DNA of 64,000 nt, taken from the NCBI GenBank assembly GCA_013396915.1, contig VWZL01006771.1, positions 2,452,805-2,516,804 on the forward strand. Direction: 5' to 3'. The translations under genes and the position numbers were made by a program. The notes beneath the pieces were generated by a model. The model did no database searches. It saw only the letters and a program-made list of their open reading frames with translations, and was not told where the DNA came from. Shown one piece after another: positions 1 to 12,830 of this stretch. How positions within the stretch are numbered: the stretch's first letter is position 1; each line of letters starts with the position of its first letter. The DNA is from Stercorarius parasiticus. Taxonomy: Eukaryota > Chordata > Aves > Charadriiformes > Stercorariidae.

Positions 1-534
1 GGACACGCTATATTTAGCTCAAATCTTTCTTGTGACACGTTTTAAAGTCTTGGTGGCAAGCTGTATGGAAAAGCAGCATTAAAGCTCTAAATGTAAAGGG
101 TCTGTGAAAATACACAAGCCTGAAATTGCATGTAATGGATAAATAAACCCACTTCAGAAAACCCAGTTGGCTCGTGTTAACCTTGTGAACTGATCCTGTA
201 CAGAATTAATCTTGCTGCTTAATCCCATGCTTCAAAACAATCTCGAAAACCTAACAGATCATTTTCTAGATATTGTATTTCCATACTATATGGAAGCGGT
301 TAGCAAAGCTATCTCACAAAAAAGGCTCTCCTGCTTGTTCATAGATTGACATGACCAAACTTTTCTCACAGTATTTTTACCCTAATAATAATAGTGTAAT
401 TGCATCTCTGGCAAGCATCTTATGAAGCATGCTCTTCCTTTTAGCCTTCTGTTGTGCCATGTAGGCTCTCTGGAGTCAATACAAAAACCCTACAATTAAT
501 TATACAGGAAAAAGTTGCAGGATAAACATTGGTT

Positions 535-586
535 ATTCTTTAGAAGAAAGCATCTTAGATTCTTTAGAAGAAATCTTTAGAAGATT
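535..586. repeat. local imperfect triplication
   Basis: The motif TCTTTAGAAGAAA occurs at about 537-549 and again at 561-573, and a shortened third copy (TCTTTAGAAGAT) follows at 575-586. The copies are spaced about 24 and 14 bases apart. This looks like replication-slippage duplication in unique DNA rather than a known satellite or element. Confidence 0.6.
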
Positions 587-2429
587 TAGTGACCACAGGG
601 ATAATGTACCTATTAATGTACACATGACTAAAAATGTGTACGTTGCAACAGCTGAGCCATGTGAACTCCAGCACCAACACAAATCTTTCAACGTAGAACG
701 CTATTTTAAACATCCATCTGTATCACAGCTGTAAATAACCTCACATGTAATCTTCATTAAAAAACTGGCTAGATGAATGAAATTACAAAGTATAATCAAA
801 TTTGAAAAGACAACAGATACAGTTCAAATACTGTATATTTCTTTCTCCTACTGTTCTACAGTAAGGTAAACACAAGTACCATATGAACCAATAGACTCAG
901 CTAACCCCGACAAAATCATACTTGGGGGGCTGTAGGCGGAAGGATGATGAGAGGCAGGAAAAGGAGAGTTATATTTCCTCTCCCAGACTTTCATCATTCT
1001 TTCCATCCCCAAATCAAAACCAAAAACTAGGACAGTTATATTTGTTTATGATCAGATAACTATAAACTAAGACTCTTGGTGTAACAGAGATATTCCATCA
1101 GATGTGAAGTTTCTTTGTTTTGCCAAGATCATGAACAGATTTTCAACATTTCCAAACCCTCGCCACCAAAATATCCTTCTGCAAACAAGCCTGAGTATTT
1201 TTCAATAAGAAACAAAATCATCCGCCTGAAAACAGGTTGCGGTTTTCAAGGACCCAGACAAATTCCCTTCCTGCTGTCATTGCCGCTGAACTCCACCTGC
1301 TAGCTGGTTATTAAAGCATGTTGTGAGTGTGGCAGTCTAAGATCTCATCAGTTTTCATACCACAATTTTCTTCCTAAACCTGTAAGACCACTGTAAAAAG
1401 TACAGTAATAAAATAACTGCTAAAAGCACGGGGAAGGGAAATGTAGATTCTCTGCTAAAACACATCCCAAAAAAGAGAAAGCAAACTGCAAAAATTTCAG
1501 CTCCCCTTTTCAGATGACTCTGCTCTTAAATGCCATTTCCTAATCTTCCGTTCTCACTTTATTCAGTCATTCTGGAGTCAGAACAAAAATAGCTAAGAGT
1601 ACATATCTCGATTTTTTAACCTTTGAGATATTTTGTAACTGCATTACTTTCTCACTCCACCTCTTCACGTTTCAAAGTCACTGTAGAAAGCTAAAGAGAG
1701 AAACAATATACAGAAAAATGGGAACATTTCAATTCTCTATTGTTCAAATGAAGCTTGAATACTTCAGATACATGTACAGAGTTTCTCAAAACGTATAACT
1801 CTCCTGGCGATTTTTCCATATTTCCAGATACTGTTGCCTACCGAGATACTTCATTTGAATGCTGAAGAGTAGTTAAAAGCAAAACTACAATGAATGTGAA
1901 CATACTCTTAGAGGGATGGGAAGTCAGTGCAAAGACTGGAGTTGCCCAGTTGCCTGGAGTATCACTTTCATTAAGAACCACTTACAGGACTTTACAGGAA
2001 TTCCACCTAATCGTTTACAAGAACGAATGAACTGTCATACTGGATGAAGCCAAAGGTCCATCTGATTACGAATATCTTCTCTAGCAGTTTCGTATTTTAT
2101 ATAATTTTTGGAATTATTATTCCCTCTCTTGTAAACACAGAAAACTCATGGGGACTCAGAAATTATCACTCAGCAGGTTTTAAAAAAGAAGATAATTAAA
2201 CTGAAACAAAAGGAAGGACTTTTCCACACAAACAAAATCATTAAATTGTGAAACTCTATGCTGCAGAGGCCAAAAGTATAAAGAGTTTTATGGAAAAAAT
2301 TCAACGGAAATAAGTTCATGGCTGACTATTGAACAAGATGACCAAGTGAAGAGCGCAGCTCGGCAAGTCTCCAGCTGGCCAACTGTGGGAGGTTCAGGGG
2401 ATTCGCCAGGGAAAGGGCTGCCCTGTGCT

Positions 2430-2715
2430 TACCCCTTCCTCACACTATCTGTTACTGGCCAGCAACACGCTGGGCTTGTCTCATCCGATATAGCTGCTCC
2501 TGTGACTGAAAACAGCAACAGGGACTCTGCGCCTCAAAGGACTGAAAACCGATTTAATTTTATGCAGTCCTGGGACACGATTTGTTTCCCCACATTCTTA
2601 ATAAATAGCATTAGCCTGTGTGGTAATGTGTGGGCAATCAAAGAGGTTAAAAAGGCCCATTTGGTCCTTCACAAAGCTCCTCATTCAATCCATTTGTTTA
2701 AGTACAAAACCTCCT
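2430..2715. other. possible conserved non-coding element
   Basis: This block has no simple repeats, no CR1 similarity and no good splice sites. It is dense in homeodomain- and TCF/SOX-like cores, such as AATCAAAG, ATTTAATTTTA and CTTAATAAAT, and also has a TTTGTTTCCCC run. An open + strand frame crosses it, but its composition is not protein-like. The assignment rests only on sequence texture. Conservation across birds would be needed to support it. Confidence 0.15.
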
Positions 2716-3029
2716 AATGGATCTACATTCAAAAATATTTCCATGGGGGTGGAGCGTCTTCCTAATTTTGGGCAGTGAAAGATAATTCACATTCTGAAAC
2801 ACAGCAAAGAATCTTCTATTCACTTACTTAAGCTGACTTTATCAAACTTGTATGGACACCTCTCAAAGTAATGGACAGTAAGTAAAATACTTTAGGGATG
2901 TCCATTGAAATAGGCTGTATCAACCTAAGCCGCCAACTGACTTAAAAATATCCTTGGAACTGTTTTCCTTAGACAAGTTGTAAGTGAATGCGACATTCAC
3001 ATATACCAAATCAGCTCTTCTCATCAATT

Positions 3030-3540
3030 CACAGAGTCACAAAGCAGCTGGGGTCAGCAGGGACCTCTGGGGACCATCTAGTCCAAGCCTGTGCCTGAAG
3101 CAGGGTCACCTACAGCAGACTACAGGGCCATGACCAGTTGGGTTTTGAATAGCCCTAAGGATGGTGACTTCTCAGCCTTGTTCACTGTGCTTTACAGAAT
3201 TTCCTGTATTTCAGTTTGTGCCCATTGCCTCTTGTCCTGTCACTGGATACCCTGAGAAGAGCCTGGCTGGAGTTTCTTTACCTCACCCATCAGGTACTTA
3301 TGCATACTGATAAGATCCTCCTGAGCCCCAGCTCTCTCAGCTCTTCCTTATATGACAGATGCTCCAAATTGCCTAATCATCATCATGGTCCTTCTTGCAT
3401 GCCCAGGTCCTTCTTGTACTGGGGAGCCCAGCGCTGGAGCCAGCACTCCCCACTCCCTGGACCTGCTTGTGATGCTCTTCCCAACACAGCCCTGGATGCT
3501 GTGGGCACGCTCCTCCTCATACAGCCCACCTTCCTCGTGT
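3030..3540 (-). mobile_element. CR1 LINE fragment, old subfamily
   Basis: The + strand here is the reverse complement of the 3' part of a CR1 LINE. It starts with the CR1 3'-UTR signature (GGGACCTCTGGGGACCATC, then the CTAGTCCAAGC motif) and passes through the conserved AGTTGGGTTTTGAATA stretch. It continues into the segment equivalent to the ORF2 tail, with TGCCTCTTGTCCTGTCACTG and GCTCTCTCAGCTCTTCCTTA. The element is 5'-truncated and diverged, with frames broken by indels, so it is inactive. Its wording fits the older CR1-C/D-type group rather than the younger copies near 17.2, 29.4 and 57.2 kb. Boundaries are approximate, especially the right one. Confidence 0.85.
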
Positions 3541-5901
3541 CACGGACAGAAGCCAAAACTCAGAAAACCTGAAAGAATGTAAAAATACAGCTTCACTGCC
3601 TGATCCTGGGACAAAAAGACGGTGGTCTTAGGTGCCTGCCTTAGACGTCTCATCACAGCAGTTTCTATGGCCACGTCATTTCATTCACCAGGAAGTACTA
3701 CTGAGGCTGGCCAGCTGCAAACTAGTGAGGCCGCAAAGGAGGAAGGGAGCCGCAAACTCATTCTCAAGCAGAAAGCATATGGCAGATCTCATAAGATATT
3801 TAAAACTCCAGGTGATCTATTAAGGTAAAAAACCAAACACCAGCAACAACTTTTAACATCCCCAGAAGACAGACTACTCAACACAGAAAGACGAAATTAC
3901 TGCTATGTGATATTTTACTCCTCCCATAAACTATTTATAATGTAGTCCTACAATACCACACAATAGAAAAATACACTGGCCCTTTCACAACAGCAATTAA
4001 ATAAATAAAATATAAACTCAGTACCCTCCAGGCACTCACAACAGAAGACCCAGATTCTCTCCATCACGGTCCTTTATCGAAGCATGCTCACACCACCCTT
4101 TCTTGCGTACGGAGACACTCTCTCGGAGCAGCCATCTGTCTCTTGCACGGACATTTAACCAAGTCCTCTTTGCGTCCCGGTGCTTCCCTGCATCTGCATC
4201 TTTTTTTGCTTTAATTCTAATGACGAACAGCAATTGGTAGTGAAATATCAATCCTGTCAAACAGATCCATTACTGTTTCTTGAAGCTGGACTGGGAAAGA
4301 TGTTTTCCAGCTGTTTCAGTGCAGATAGTATTTTAAAACCGAGTTCCCTTAACCAGCCAGCTCAGCAGTCAAACACACCCATTCCGTACCAAAGAGCAGC
4401 CCTGAACCTCAGAGGTACAAAAGGTGGCTGAAAGAAGGCAGGTGGCAAAAAAGCTATTCCAAACCCTTAATTCCAACCATGCTCTTCACCGACTTCGGAT
4501 GAGTATCTGTATTTTTCCAGTAGTATAAGAATATTTGAAAACTCAAAAATGGGATCTTCCTAAGACTACTTAATGATACCTCTTACTTTTAATTTGTGGG
4601 CAGAAATATTTTAGGTATAAATAGCAGGAATGAACAAAAAATGGGAAGTTGAAAGAGAAAAGGAAAAATAAAACTGGGCACTGAGGTACAAAATGGCCTG
4701 ACAAAAAGAGGAATATTCCAGAAATAACACCATTATTTTTAAATTTTCATTTACCTCCAGAAGACCAACAAATTGATGACCCTCATGAGAGCAGCAAGTT
4801 TACTCTTCAGTTTTAAAGTACAGTGATCTAAGAAGTTGGCCCAGAAACACAGGGCATGCACCAACTTGGGAAGAAAAACTCACAATTTTAAATTTTTTAT
4901 TTCTGCTTCCTCTCCCAAATTATGCAACATAAAAACATGAATTCATACTGAATTCCTCTACTGGAAATTTTCATGTGGTGTCAAAAAATGTCGTGATTTC
5001 TGCGCAATGAGTTATGCTGGCATAAGCTTTTTTATTCAGAAATAATCTCCCACTGGGAAATTTCCAATCAATAAAATTCTTCTTCGTTCACAGGATATTG
5101 ACCTATAAATTGAACAAGCTAATTAGAAAGGTATTTTTTGCTACAAACCTACATTTCTGCATCCCATTCAAGGCAAGTCTCTGGGGCATTCCCAGTTCTC
5201 CGTCCTCCCTGGCGGCCAGAGCGGGAAGGAGCGGGTGCTTGGCTTTGCTGCTCCCCTGCCCTCAGAATAGCTCCAATATGCAAAGAGCTTGTCAATCAGT
5301 GACCGATTATGGGAAAAAAAAAAAAAAGAAATGTCACATTCCTGCAAGAACTTGAGGGCAAGAAAGCTTACCTAAAACACTGGCATAAGCCCAGCTGCTG
5401 GCGTGTTAAGCCAACAAGGTCAGAAAAACACGCCCCTCTTTGCCCACAGACAGACTTCCAACAGCCTCGTGCTTCCCCTTGGCATTTCCAGGCACGACTC
5501 TGCGGGTAACGCTGAGGTGACCGGGGTACAGAAGCGGGTGATTTATTCTCAGATAACCTTGACCCTCTCCTTCACAGTAAATGAAGATTCTGTATCATGC
5601 AATGCAGTGCTAGACTTGGATGGGACACCGGAAGGACACTAGCCAAATACTTTTATCCCCTTTCAGAGAATTTTAAAGCAGTAACAATCACAAATTTTCA
5701 AACAAAGTGATCCGGCCGTCAGGAACTGGTATGTGAGTGGAAGGTACAGAAGCAGCTGAGGTAACACAAGTTGCCGAGTAATCTGACTTGGACAGGATTC
5801 AAGGCACCTAAAATTGGTCTCACTGATTTTACGTTCTTGGCAGGAGAAACTCGATTAAGAAAATCATTTTTCTCTAGCTACTGCTTTTAATAAATAGCCT
5901 A

Positions 5902-6384
5902 CTACTTGTAGCCTACAGAAATCGGTAGAGTGACTAAGAGTGGGTGAAGCAGAAGAGAGCAGATGACTTGCGAGGAGGTTATTATTAGATATTTGATGTC
6001 AAAGCAATGACGGACACCTCTGTGCAAACACTGCTCCCAAACGCTACAAGGTTCTTTGCAAAGTTCAGCTCTCAGCCACTCCGGGAAGGGACAAGAGCAG
6101 ATGGAGACACCAGCAGACCACCCCGCTGTCCCCTGAGGTATATTAATCCACTCTTCCCATTTTAAAACAATATTCAAATAACACATGGTATCGTGCCCCT
6201 CTATGGCACCTACAACACCATGAAGGTAGGATGGTCTGCACCCAAAGGCTGTGACCATCCCCTCTGACACGGCTGCAGGTGACCCAAACCACTGTTGCAG
6301 GGCAGCCTGGATATACTCTCCTGTTCGCAAAAAAAATTCATCTTTGACAAAGGAGTGGATGCATCTTCTCACGTTTGGCACCAT
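5902..6384 (-). other. 160-codon ATG open frame, unassigned
   Basis: This is the longest ATG-initiated minus-strand frame that is not part of a repeat. The start lies at 6382-6384 with G at +4 but C at -3. I do not recognise the product. A short stretch near residues 25-37 (EYIQAALQQWFGS) loosely recalls the C-terminal region of mariner-type transposases, but the catalytic part is absent and the resemblance fades downstream. In 64 kb of six-frame sequence at this base composition, an open frame of about this length is not unexpected. It is recorded so that it can be tested, not as a gene. Confidence 0.1.
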
Positions 6385-7765
6385 CTGCTGACGTTTGCCA
6401 AACTAGAAAAAAAACAAAAACCTGACTACAGAGAGGAAAGATAATTTCTGTTCTAGGAGGAAGAGCCTGATCTTCTCAGACACTTCAAAAGCTTACCGAA
6501 AATCCAAGAGCAGCAGGATAGTTTGTTAGACAACCGTTATGTTGATAGAGACCATCTGAATTTCGAGAACAGCACATAAAGTCTAAACTCAGGTAGTCTA
6601 TTCGAAATCAGAAACCTTCTGAAAATGGAACCCAGACAGATCACGACAAACGCATTTTTCTTCCGCACAGAGCACGGATAAAGGAAATCTTGGCAATCAT
6701 TACCTCTCTATTGAATCTTTACTTTTCAACGGAAAAAATATGATACGTTCAGAGAACTGAAGGCAATAATATCCCAGGTTTTAGTCAGAGATACCCGCCT
6801 CCCAAGCACCATCCTGGTCAGTGCTCCTCAGCCACCCCTCAGGCACATCCGCAGAGCTCCCCGCCGGACGACAGCTTCCCTCTTCCCATTGCGGCTCCAG
6901 CTTCCCCCCACACTCCCCCTCCCCCAAATTAGGAACAGGGTCTGTCTGTCAGCACAGACTGAATTAAGCAGGCAGTGTGGTATCTCCCCTTCCACACACA
7001 ATCACACATTTGTCTTCGGCCGGAGACATGGGGTGAAGTCAAAGTCAGAAGACTGATCTCCAGGGTCAAGTAATCAAGATAATTTTAGCTCATAAACCAA
7101 CGTTCAGCTCTATTCCGGCCGACTTAAGAGAATTTTTAAGCTTTTGCATCATTCGGAAGGCCGGGGAATGTCACTGTCTTCATTTCTGCACTGGAAAGTC
7201 ACTCCCGGACCAAGTAGCTGGGGCTGGCCGTGGCGGCACAGGGAAGTCAGCAGCCCACCAGCTTGCCCCACCACCAGCGTACCCTCTACATCAGGTAGAT
7301 TTTTAACTGTCCCTTGACACTTTAAGCGGAGTTAGGTCCCCGGCTTACTTTTACAAGTTACCCGGATCCTTCAATAGCTTAAATTCTACTAATCTGCTGG
7401 AATCATTTTTGGCAAGTAGCAGAAACAGTGAATCATCCTACATTATCCCAGAGAGACTTCATAAATAAATCCTCCTATCCGAGGAGAACTTGCTGAAGGC
7501 TTTTTATATGAAGGAAACTATTTTGGTCCTGTAAATAAGTAACAATGATTCAGTCCAATAAATGAGCCATTTGCTTTTTCATGCTGATCTTTACTAGAGA
7601 ATGGTAGGACTGGTGCACTGCTGCACACCTCCAGATTTCATTCATTCCCCTCCAGAAACCTACCAAAAGAGAGAGAAAAACTGATATAAACGCTTTTTTC
7701 TACAGGTTTTCAACTCAGTCCCCTGTATCCCTCATTTTTATTTTAAAAGCCTCCCAAAGCAGAGG

Positions 7766-7779
7766 TGACTCAGCAGTCA
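7766..7779 (+). promoter_or_regulatory. NF-E2/MARE-type bZIP site in an inverted repeat
   Basis: TGACTCAGCA at 7766-7775 is an exact match to the core bound by NF-E2, NRF2, BACH and small-MAF heterodimers (an antioxidant-response or MARE half). It sits in a perfect TGACT/AGTCA inverted repeat ending at 7779. The site directly borders an AT-rich block crowded with ATTA homeodomain cores. The motif match is seen directly. Occupancy and target gene are unknown. Confidence 0.3.
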
Positions 7780-7990
7780 TTACCTCAGACTTGAACATAA
7801 AATTAGAGATGTTATAACAATTATGTCAATTAAATTAGCCAGACATCTTTAGCAATTCTGATTATAACCAGATATTAAATTTCAGACTAATTTGAATTGC
7901 AATCATAGCCCATATTTACATCTTAAATGAATGCCAGATAGAAATGTCAATTAATTTGTATATATTGTTTGAAAGACCAATTATGATCGT
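7780..7990. other. ATTA-rich, enhancer-like block
   Basis: The segment has many homeodomain-type cores on both strands (AAATTAGC, CTAATTTG, CAATTAATT, CAATTATGATC) and lacks simple repeats and transposon similarity. Together with the bZIP site just to its left, it has the appearance of a conserved developmental enhancer. This is a judgement from texture only. There is no open frame worth considering and no splice-site pair supporting an exon. Confidence 0.2.
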
Positions 7991-10900
7991 CAGGCACAGT
8001 GCTAGACAGTAACTGTACAAGTGGTAAAGAATCTGATTTCTTTTCAAAGAATGAGTTTGTCAGTTTCCCCCTTTCTGACGCATTTTGATATTTTTTTGCT
8101 TATTATTTCAAAAGTGGGAAGAAGGAAAATATACCTATTTTGACGAAAGGCCTTGATTTTGTTAAGAATGATAAAGAAGCTCTCAAATCCAGTAAGCCTA
8201 TAATGTGCATTGCTGACGGCGTATTAACTCTTAATAAATTAGTCTTTGTTAGCAAAGTAAGCTGTACGAATTTTGCCGAAGTATAAAAGTCATTAAACAA
8301 TGAGCATCTGTCACACAATGGAGCAATACATCATGCACAAAATCTCCAGTCTGATCAGCCAACGGTGAAGATCCTCTCCCTCCGTCAATGACGGGATTTC
8401 TGAGCAATGAATGGGGCTTTCTCTTCAGCATAATCCTTTCCTAATTTAGTGTCAGGATTTTATTATGTAATTCTTCTATTCTGGAACTGAAACCATTTCA
8501 AGTCTCTCTTAGCAAAAAATAAAACATTAATAACTCTGTCTCACTGACATGCGAGTTTTGTAAACACTGAATTGCTTTTCTTTCCAGAAGACAATACCAA
8601 CAAACACTTTCTCTTTGCCATCTAATGTCCTTATATGCTTACACCAGTAAAGACTCTCTATAAAATTGCAGCTGACATGCGAGTACCACGTTGGAAGATC
8701 TCACGCTCACTCGGAGCTCATGGGGAACTAAACAGTCTGTCAAGCCATTTAGTGGCAAATTGGATATCTTATTGTTCTGAACAGGATTGAAACAGGACCT
8801 GTATTGTTGTACAGAATTAGGAGCGACAACACACAAGACTCAATTTAAAAAGGAAGAGAAAGAAATAACTGGACCTGAAACAAAACAGGGGGGTTACAGT
8901 CTGTTACCTAAAAACCTTCCATGAGCAGAGAGGGATTTTTCCCCTTATAAATCCATCTTTTCTTTTCATATATACAGGTAAGGGCAAAATCATGCCTGTG
9001 ATATTTTTGTAACAAATTCATTGTTGGAGAATAATTGGGTGGAAAAATTCTCTCTCTGGTCGGAACTCGCTGGCATAAAAAACTCCCTCCTGCAAACCCA
9101 CAACACATCCCTGATCTTTCCGGTGTGCGCAGTGCCATAGGCACCGCTTGGGAAAATCACTGATTTACACACAGGGTCGAAGTTCTGCACCAAACGGGAG
9201 GATGGGAGAAAACCAACCCTCCACGCGCCCCAGACCACCACCAGCAGTGACACTGCAGAAGTTCTCGAAGTTTCCACACATGAAATAACCGTAAGTAAAA
9301 CAGAAAAACTGCCTTAAAATATCGGTAGTTCTAAATTTGCCAACTTCGTTCCTACTTCTGTCCCCAGCGTCAAACAGATAAGCACCGCTCAGAGTGAGAT
9401 GTCACCTGACGAACCGGCAGAGCGGGTGACCAGAGCTAAGCAATGACCTGCGTACAGACTTCACTGTGCAAACCTATCTTTTGAGGGTTTTTTTACGTAA
9501 GTTCAATTGCAGAGCTTAATGTGCATGGCTACACATGAACGTAGTCTTGGATATTGAAAATACTGTTTTGGTACGTGCAGTTTTAAAGGGGAAGAAACGT
9601 ATTTTGACAAGGGGACTCCAGAGAGGTATTTTTAGAATTCACATACGCTACACCATCTCAGCCAAAAAAGGAAAGCAGCAGAATATTTCTAAGCTGAACT
9701 CCATATTCCTGACTCATTAAAATCTCAAACTGTTCAGCTTCAATCTTCCACACAGTTAAACAATGCTTTTTTTGCTTTATGCATTTTCTTATCTGCAATA
9801 AAAATGCTTCATTCCGTGTTCTTCCTGCATGAGCCTTAAATAATTTTTTCATTAAAAGCAATTTTCTGCTACCACAATTTATACTGCAGTATCTTTCTGC
9901 TCAGCTCTTTTTTTTTTCTAAAACAGATCTGGAATACCAGATCGGACCAGTCAGCTATTTGGTTCAATATCCTATCCCTGACAACAGGGACTTAAAAATG
10001 CCGTAGCAAAGGTTCAGGAAACCACTATACAATAATGTACTTTTGTGGAAATTTCTCCATACTACTCATTCATTTACGACTAGCCTTAGCCCCCGGGCAC
10101 GAGAGTTTATATCCATAATCTCCACCACTTACTTTACTTGCTTTAATTGAAGCCTCTTTTTGCTGACTTCACCTGAGTGTTTTTTCCACTATGTTCAGTG
10201 TTTGTGTTCTCTTGGAATAACTTCACGGAACTTGCCATGCAATTTCAGTGCAGGTTTTGCTGCCTTTTTGTTGAGGTGACACACACCTCGGCGATCCCTG
10301 CGTGATGCTCCGGCTGGTCACAACTGTCACGTCTCTGAGCACATTCTCAGCACCTGGATGCTCAGACGGATTTAAGGGACACCTTCGACGGAAGCTCTGG
10401 CAGGATCCAAGACTGTGTGCAAGCAGATGGCACATTTGCCACCAGGCTTAACCAAGGGCTGAACAATGTACTGCTGATGAGGTCTCGTCACAGATGAACT
10501 GCAAAACTGCTCATCAGCCCATGGCTGGATTAGCTGACCTACCCACATTTCTCAGATGCACTGCTGCTTATAACATTTCAAACACAATAGTAAGAAATTC
10601 AATGAGTCCTAGCTCTTGGCCCTTCCCAAAATCATTTTAAACGCTCAACTGTCCAACCATGTCTAAAATGGCCTTGAGGCTGTGAAACAATTGACGACAT
10701 GTAAGTCATACGAGTGAACAATATTGAACGTGATCCTTTAATGGCACGGGGTTTTGTGAATAAGATAAACCACTCTTCAAATCAGATGGAAAGCACACCT
10801 CTAGCTTGGAAAGGTCCAAAACACATTTTCTAAATTGCGCACAGTGTAAATGGGACACTAAAAAAAAAAAGATTTTCACACACAAACTGTGGAAGTCAGA

Positions 10901-12830
10901 TACACTGGAGCTTCTTTGCGTTAAACAAAACAAGGTAATAACAAAAATACCTAGAGAGTGTCACTCTACTTTGCCTACTTGTGAACTGAGCCTTTAAAAG
11001 CAAGTGAAAACAAATTAGGATAATACCAAAAATCATAATAATATATTTTACAAACAACTAAAAATGTCAGCCCATGATCCATGCTGTGGCATGAAAGATA
11101 AAATGAAAGGCCTCCACGTAAAGGGAGAATTCAGTGTTTAAGTAAATTTCACCTCACCACTGAAGGCATGCAAATGAAAGTAATTAACCAGATCTCATTA
11201 TCAAGGCTTGCTCTCATTTGTAGTCTTGCTTTCAGTTTTGACCTGAATCTGTTGAAGATAAAGATCAAAAAAGGAGGTCAAACTGAAAGATTCCAGCCTT
11301 TTATCCACAATCCGTTTTTCTGTAAAATTAAAAAGGGACAAAAGTGACATAGCCAATGACAGCCATTACAAGATGTCCCAAGACTCCACTGGCTCAGTCT
11401 AAAGCCATAATCTAACCCCAGTTCCTCCCCAAATACAGTTCATTTTGCAACATAAAATAGAGTATGATTCCTCCTCAACAAAACGCCTGAATGTTTTCAT
11501 TTCAGCTTTTGCTTTTTGTATTAGGGCCAGTAACTAATGTAACTGGGGAAAAAAAACTCTCAAGCGCTTTAAAATTTAAGTTTTATTGCAGCTTTGATGA
11601 CAAAGCTCTTGAGGACATGATGTGCTGGGTTACTTTTTACTTAATAAAGTTATAAATCAAGTGCAAATGGATTATAACAATTTCACTGTAATTCTGAACC
11701 ACTTTAACAGATCCTTCTTACAAAATTGCCGCTTCCCCACGCAAGGCCAGGCATAAGAACACCACACTGGGCACTGCACTGGAAGGCAACGAGCCTGAGG
11801 CACCAGATGTTGAGCACTCCACCACGGACCAACCGACTTTTTCTCACTATGGCACTCTTCATTATTTAGTACAAGGAGGCAGTATCTGCAGGCTCTGCAC
11901 TACTGTTTATCCTTTCCCACCTCATCACTGCTTTCCTACAAAATACACTCAAAGTTTTGCAGGTCTACACCTAATTTATTTTGTTATCTCCAAAGGCAAC
12001 GTCTCACTCTGTCACCTGCTGCAGAAAGCGAGCATGCAGCTGCTGCTGGCAAAGCCTGGGAGGGACGCTAGACTATCTGCATCAGCCATACTTTCATATT
12101 TCAATTTTCCTTCCACTTTACCCCACCTTTCCTGCTAAAAAGTGGCCAAAAACAAAATCACAAGCTCAGAGCCTTTTAATGAGGGAAGGAATAAAAGCCT
12201 AGTTCATTCACTTGATTAAACTCAGTATGAGTCTCCCTTTACAATCTTGATGGTGACACCTGGAATTAATTTTTTTCTTAATTTGGTTCAAATCCACAGA
12301 AAACCTTAAGCAGATCTCATCCAAGAGAGCAGAAATCATCCAAGACTCGTTCTGGAAGCCATTATTTTCCATTAGGAATACATGTTGAAAAGGGACTTTT
12401 GCTGGTCAGTTCTTGCTCTTTGCGTTACTTGATTCTATCCGTAACTTCTGCAGCACAGAAGGGCACAAAAATTGTCAGAGAGAAATGCTGCAGTCTTTAT
12501 AATCCAATGGTAATGTCAATGATCATCAAGAGAGGAGATATTTTGCACGCGGCAATCTGTGTTTTCAAGTTCAAATGTTCCAGTTCTTATTTGGAATGAT
12601 TGCAGGCTTGTTCCTTACGCAATTATTTGCTCTGTTAGGCCCAAATTTTCGATGGCTTTCTCAGCCATTACAGTCAGCACTTCACTCAAAATAAATGGCA
12701 ACATTGCCTAAGTAAGAAACACAGAAATTCCTTAAAGTAGGTGGCATCGGCACACATTATACACTCAAAACCTGTTTTGACGTTTTCAGTGATCTAGAAA
12801 CAGCCAGTGTGAACCTCTGGACTCAATCTT

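Larger units (their letters stand above)
1..3029. other. AT-rich non-coding stretch, left edge
   Basis: I see no gene, RNA gene or recognisable transposon here. Open frames are short and overlap on both strands, as expected by chance. Two things stand out inside it and are listed separately: a local triplication near 535-586 and a low-complexity-free segment at about 2430-2715 that has the texture of a conserved non-coding element. The stretch reads as intron or intergenic DNA. Confidence 0.6.
3541..12830. other. AT-rich non-coding stretch
   Basis: About 9 kb without a supportable gene. It contains a 13-base A tract at 5314-5326 and a 160-codon minus-strand frame at 5902-6384 that I treat as chance or a fossil. 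A moderately GC-rich patch lies at 6780-6960, before the CR1-free, enhancer-like block at 7760-7990. A CpG-containing patch lies at about 10,270-10,430. The rest is ordinary AT-rich unique sequence, most likely intronic or intergenic. Confidence 0.55.

Noticed and set aside
5902..6384. Mariner transposase gene
   Set aside because: Only a dozen residues loosely resemble a transposase C-terminus. There are no catalytic residues, no terminal inverted repeats and no flanking TA duplication that I could see.
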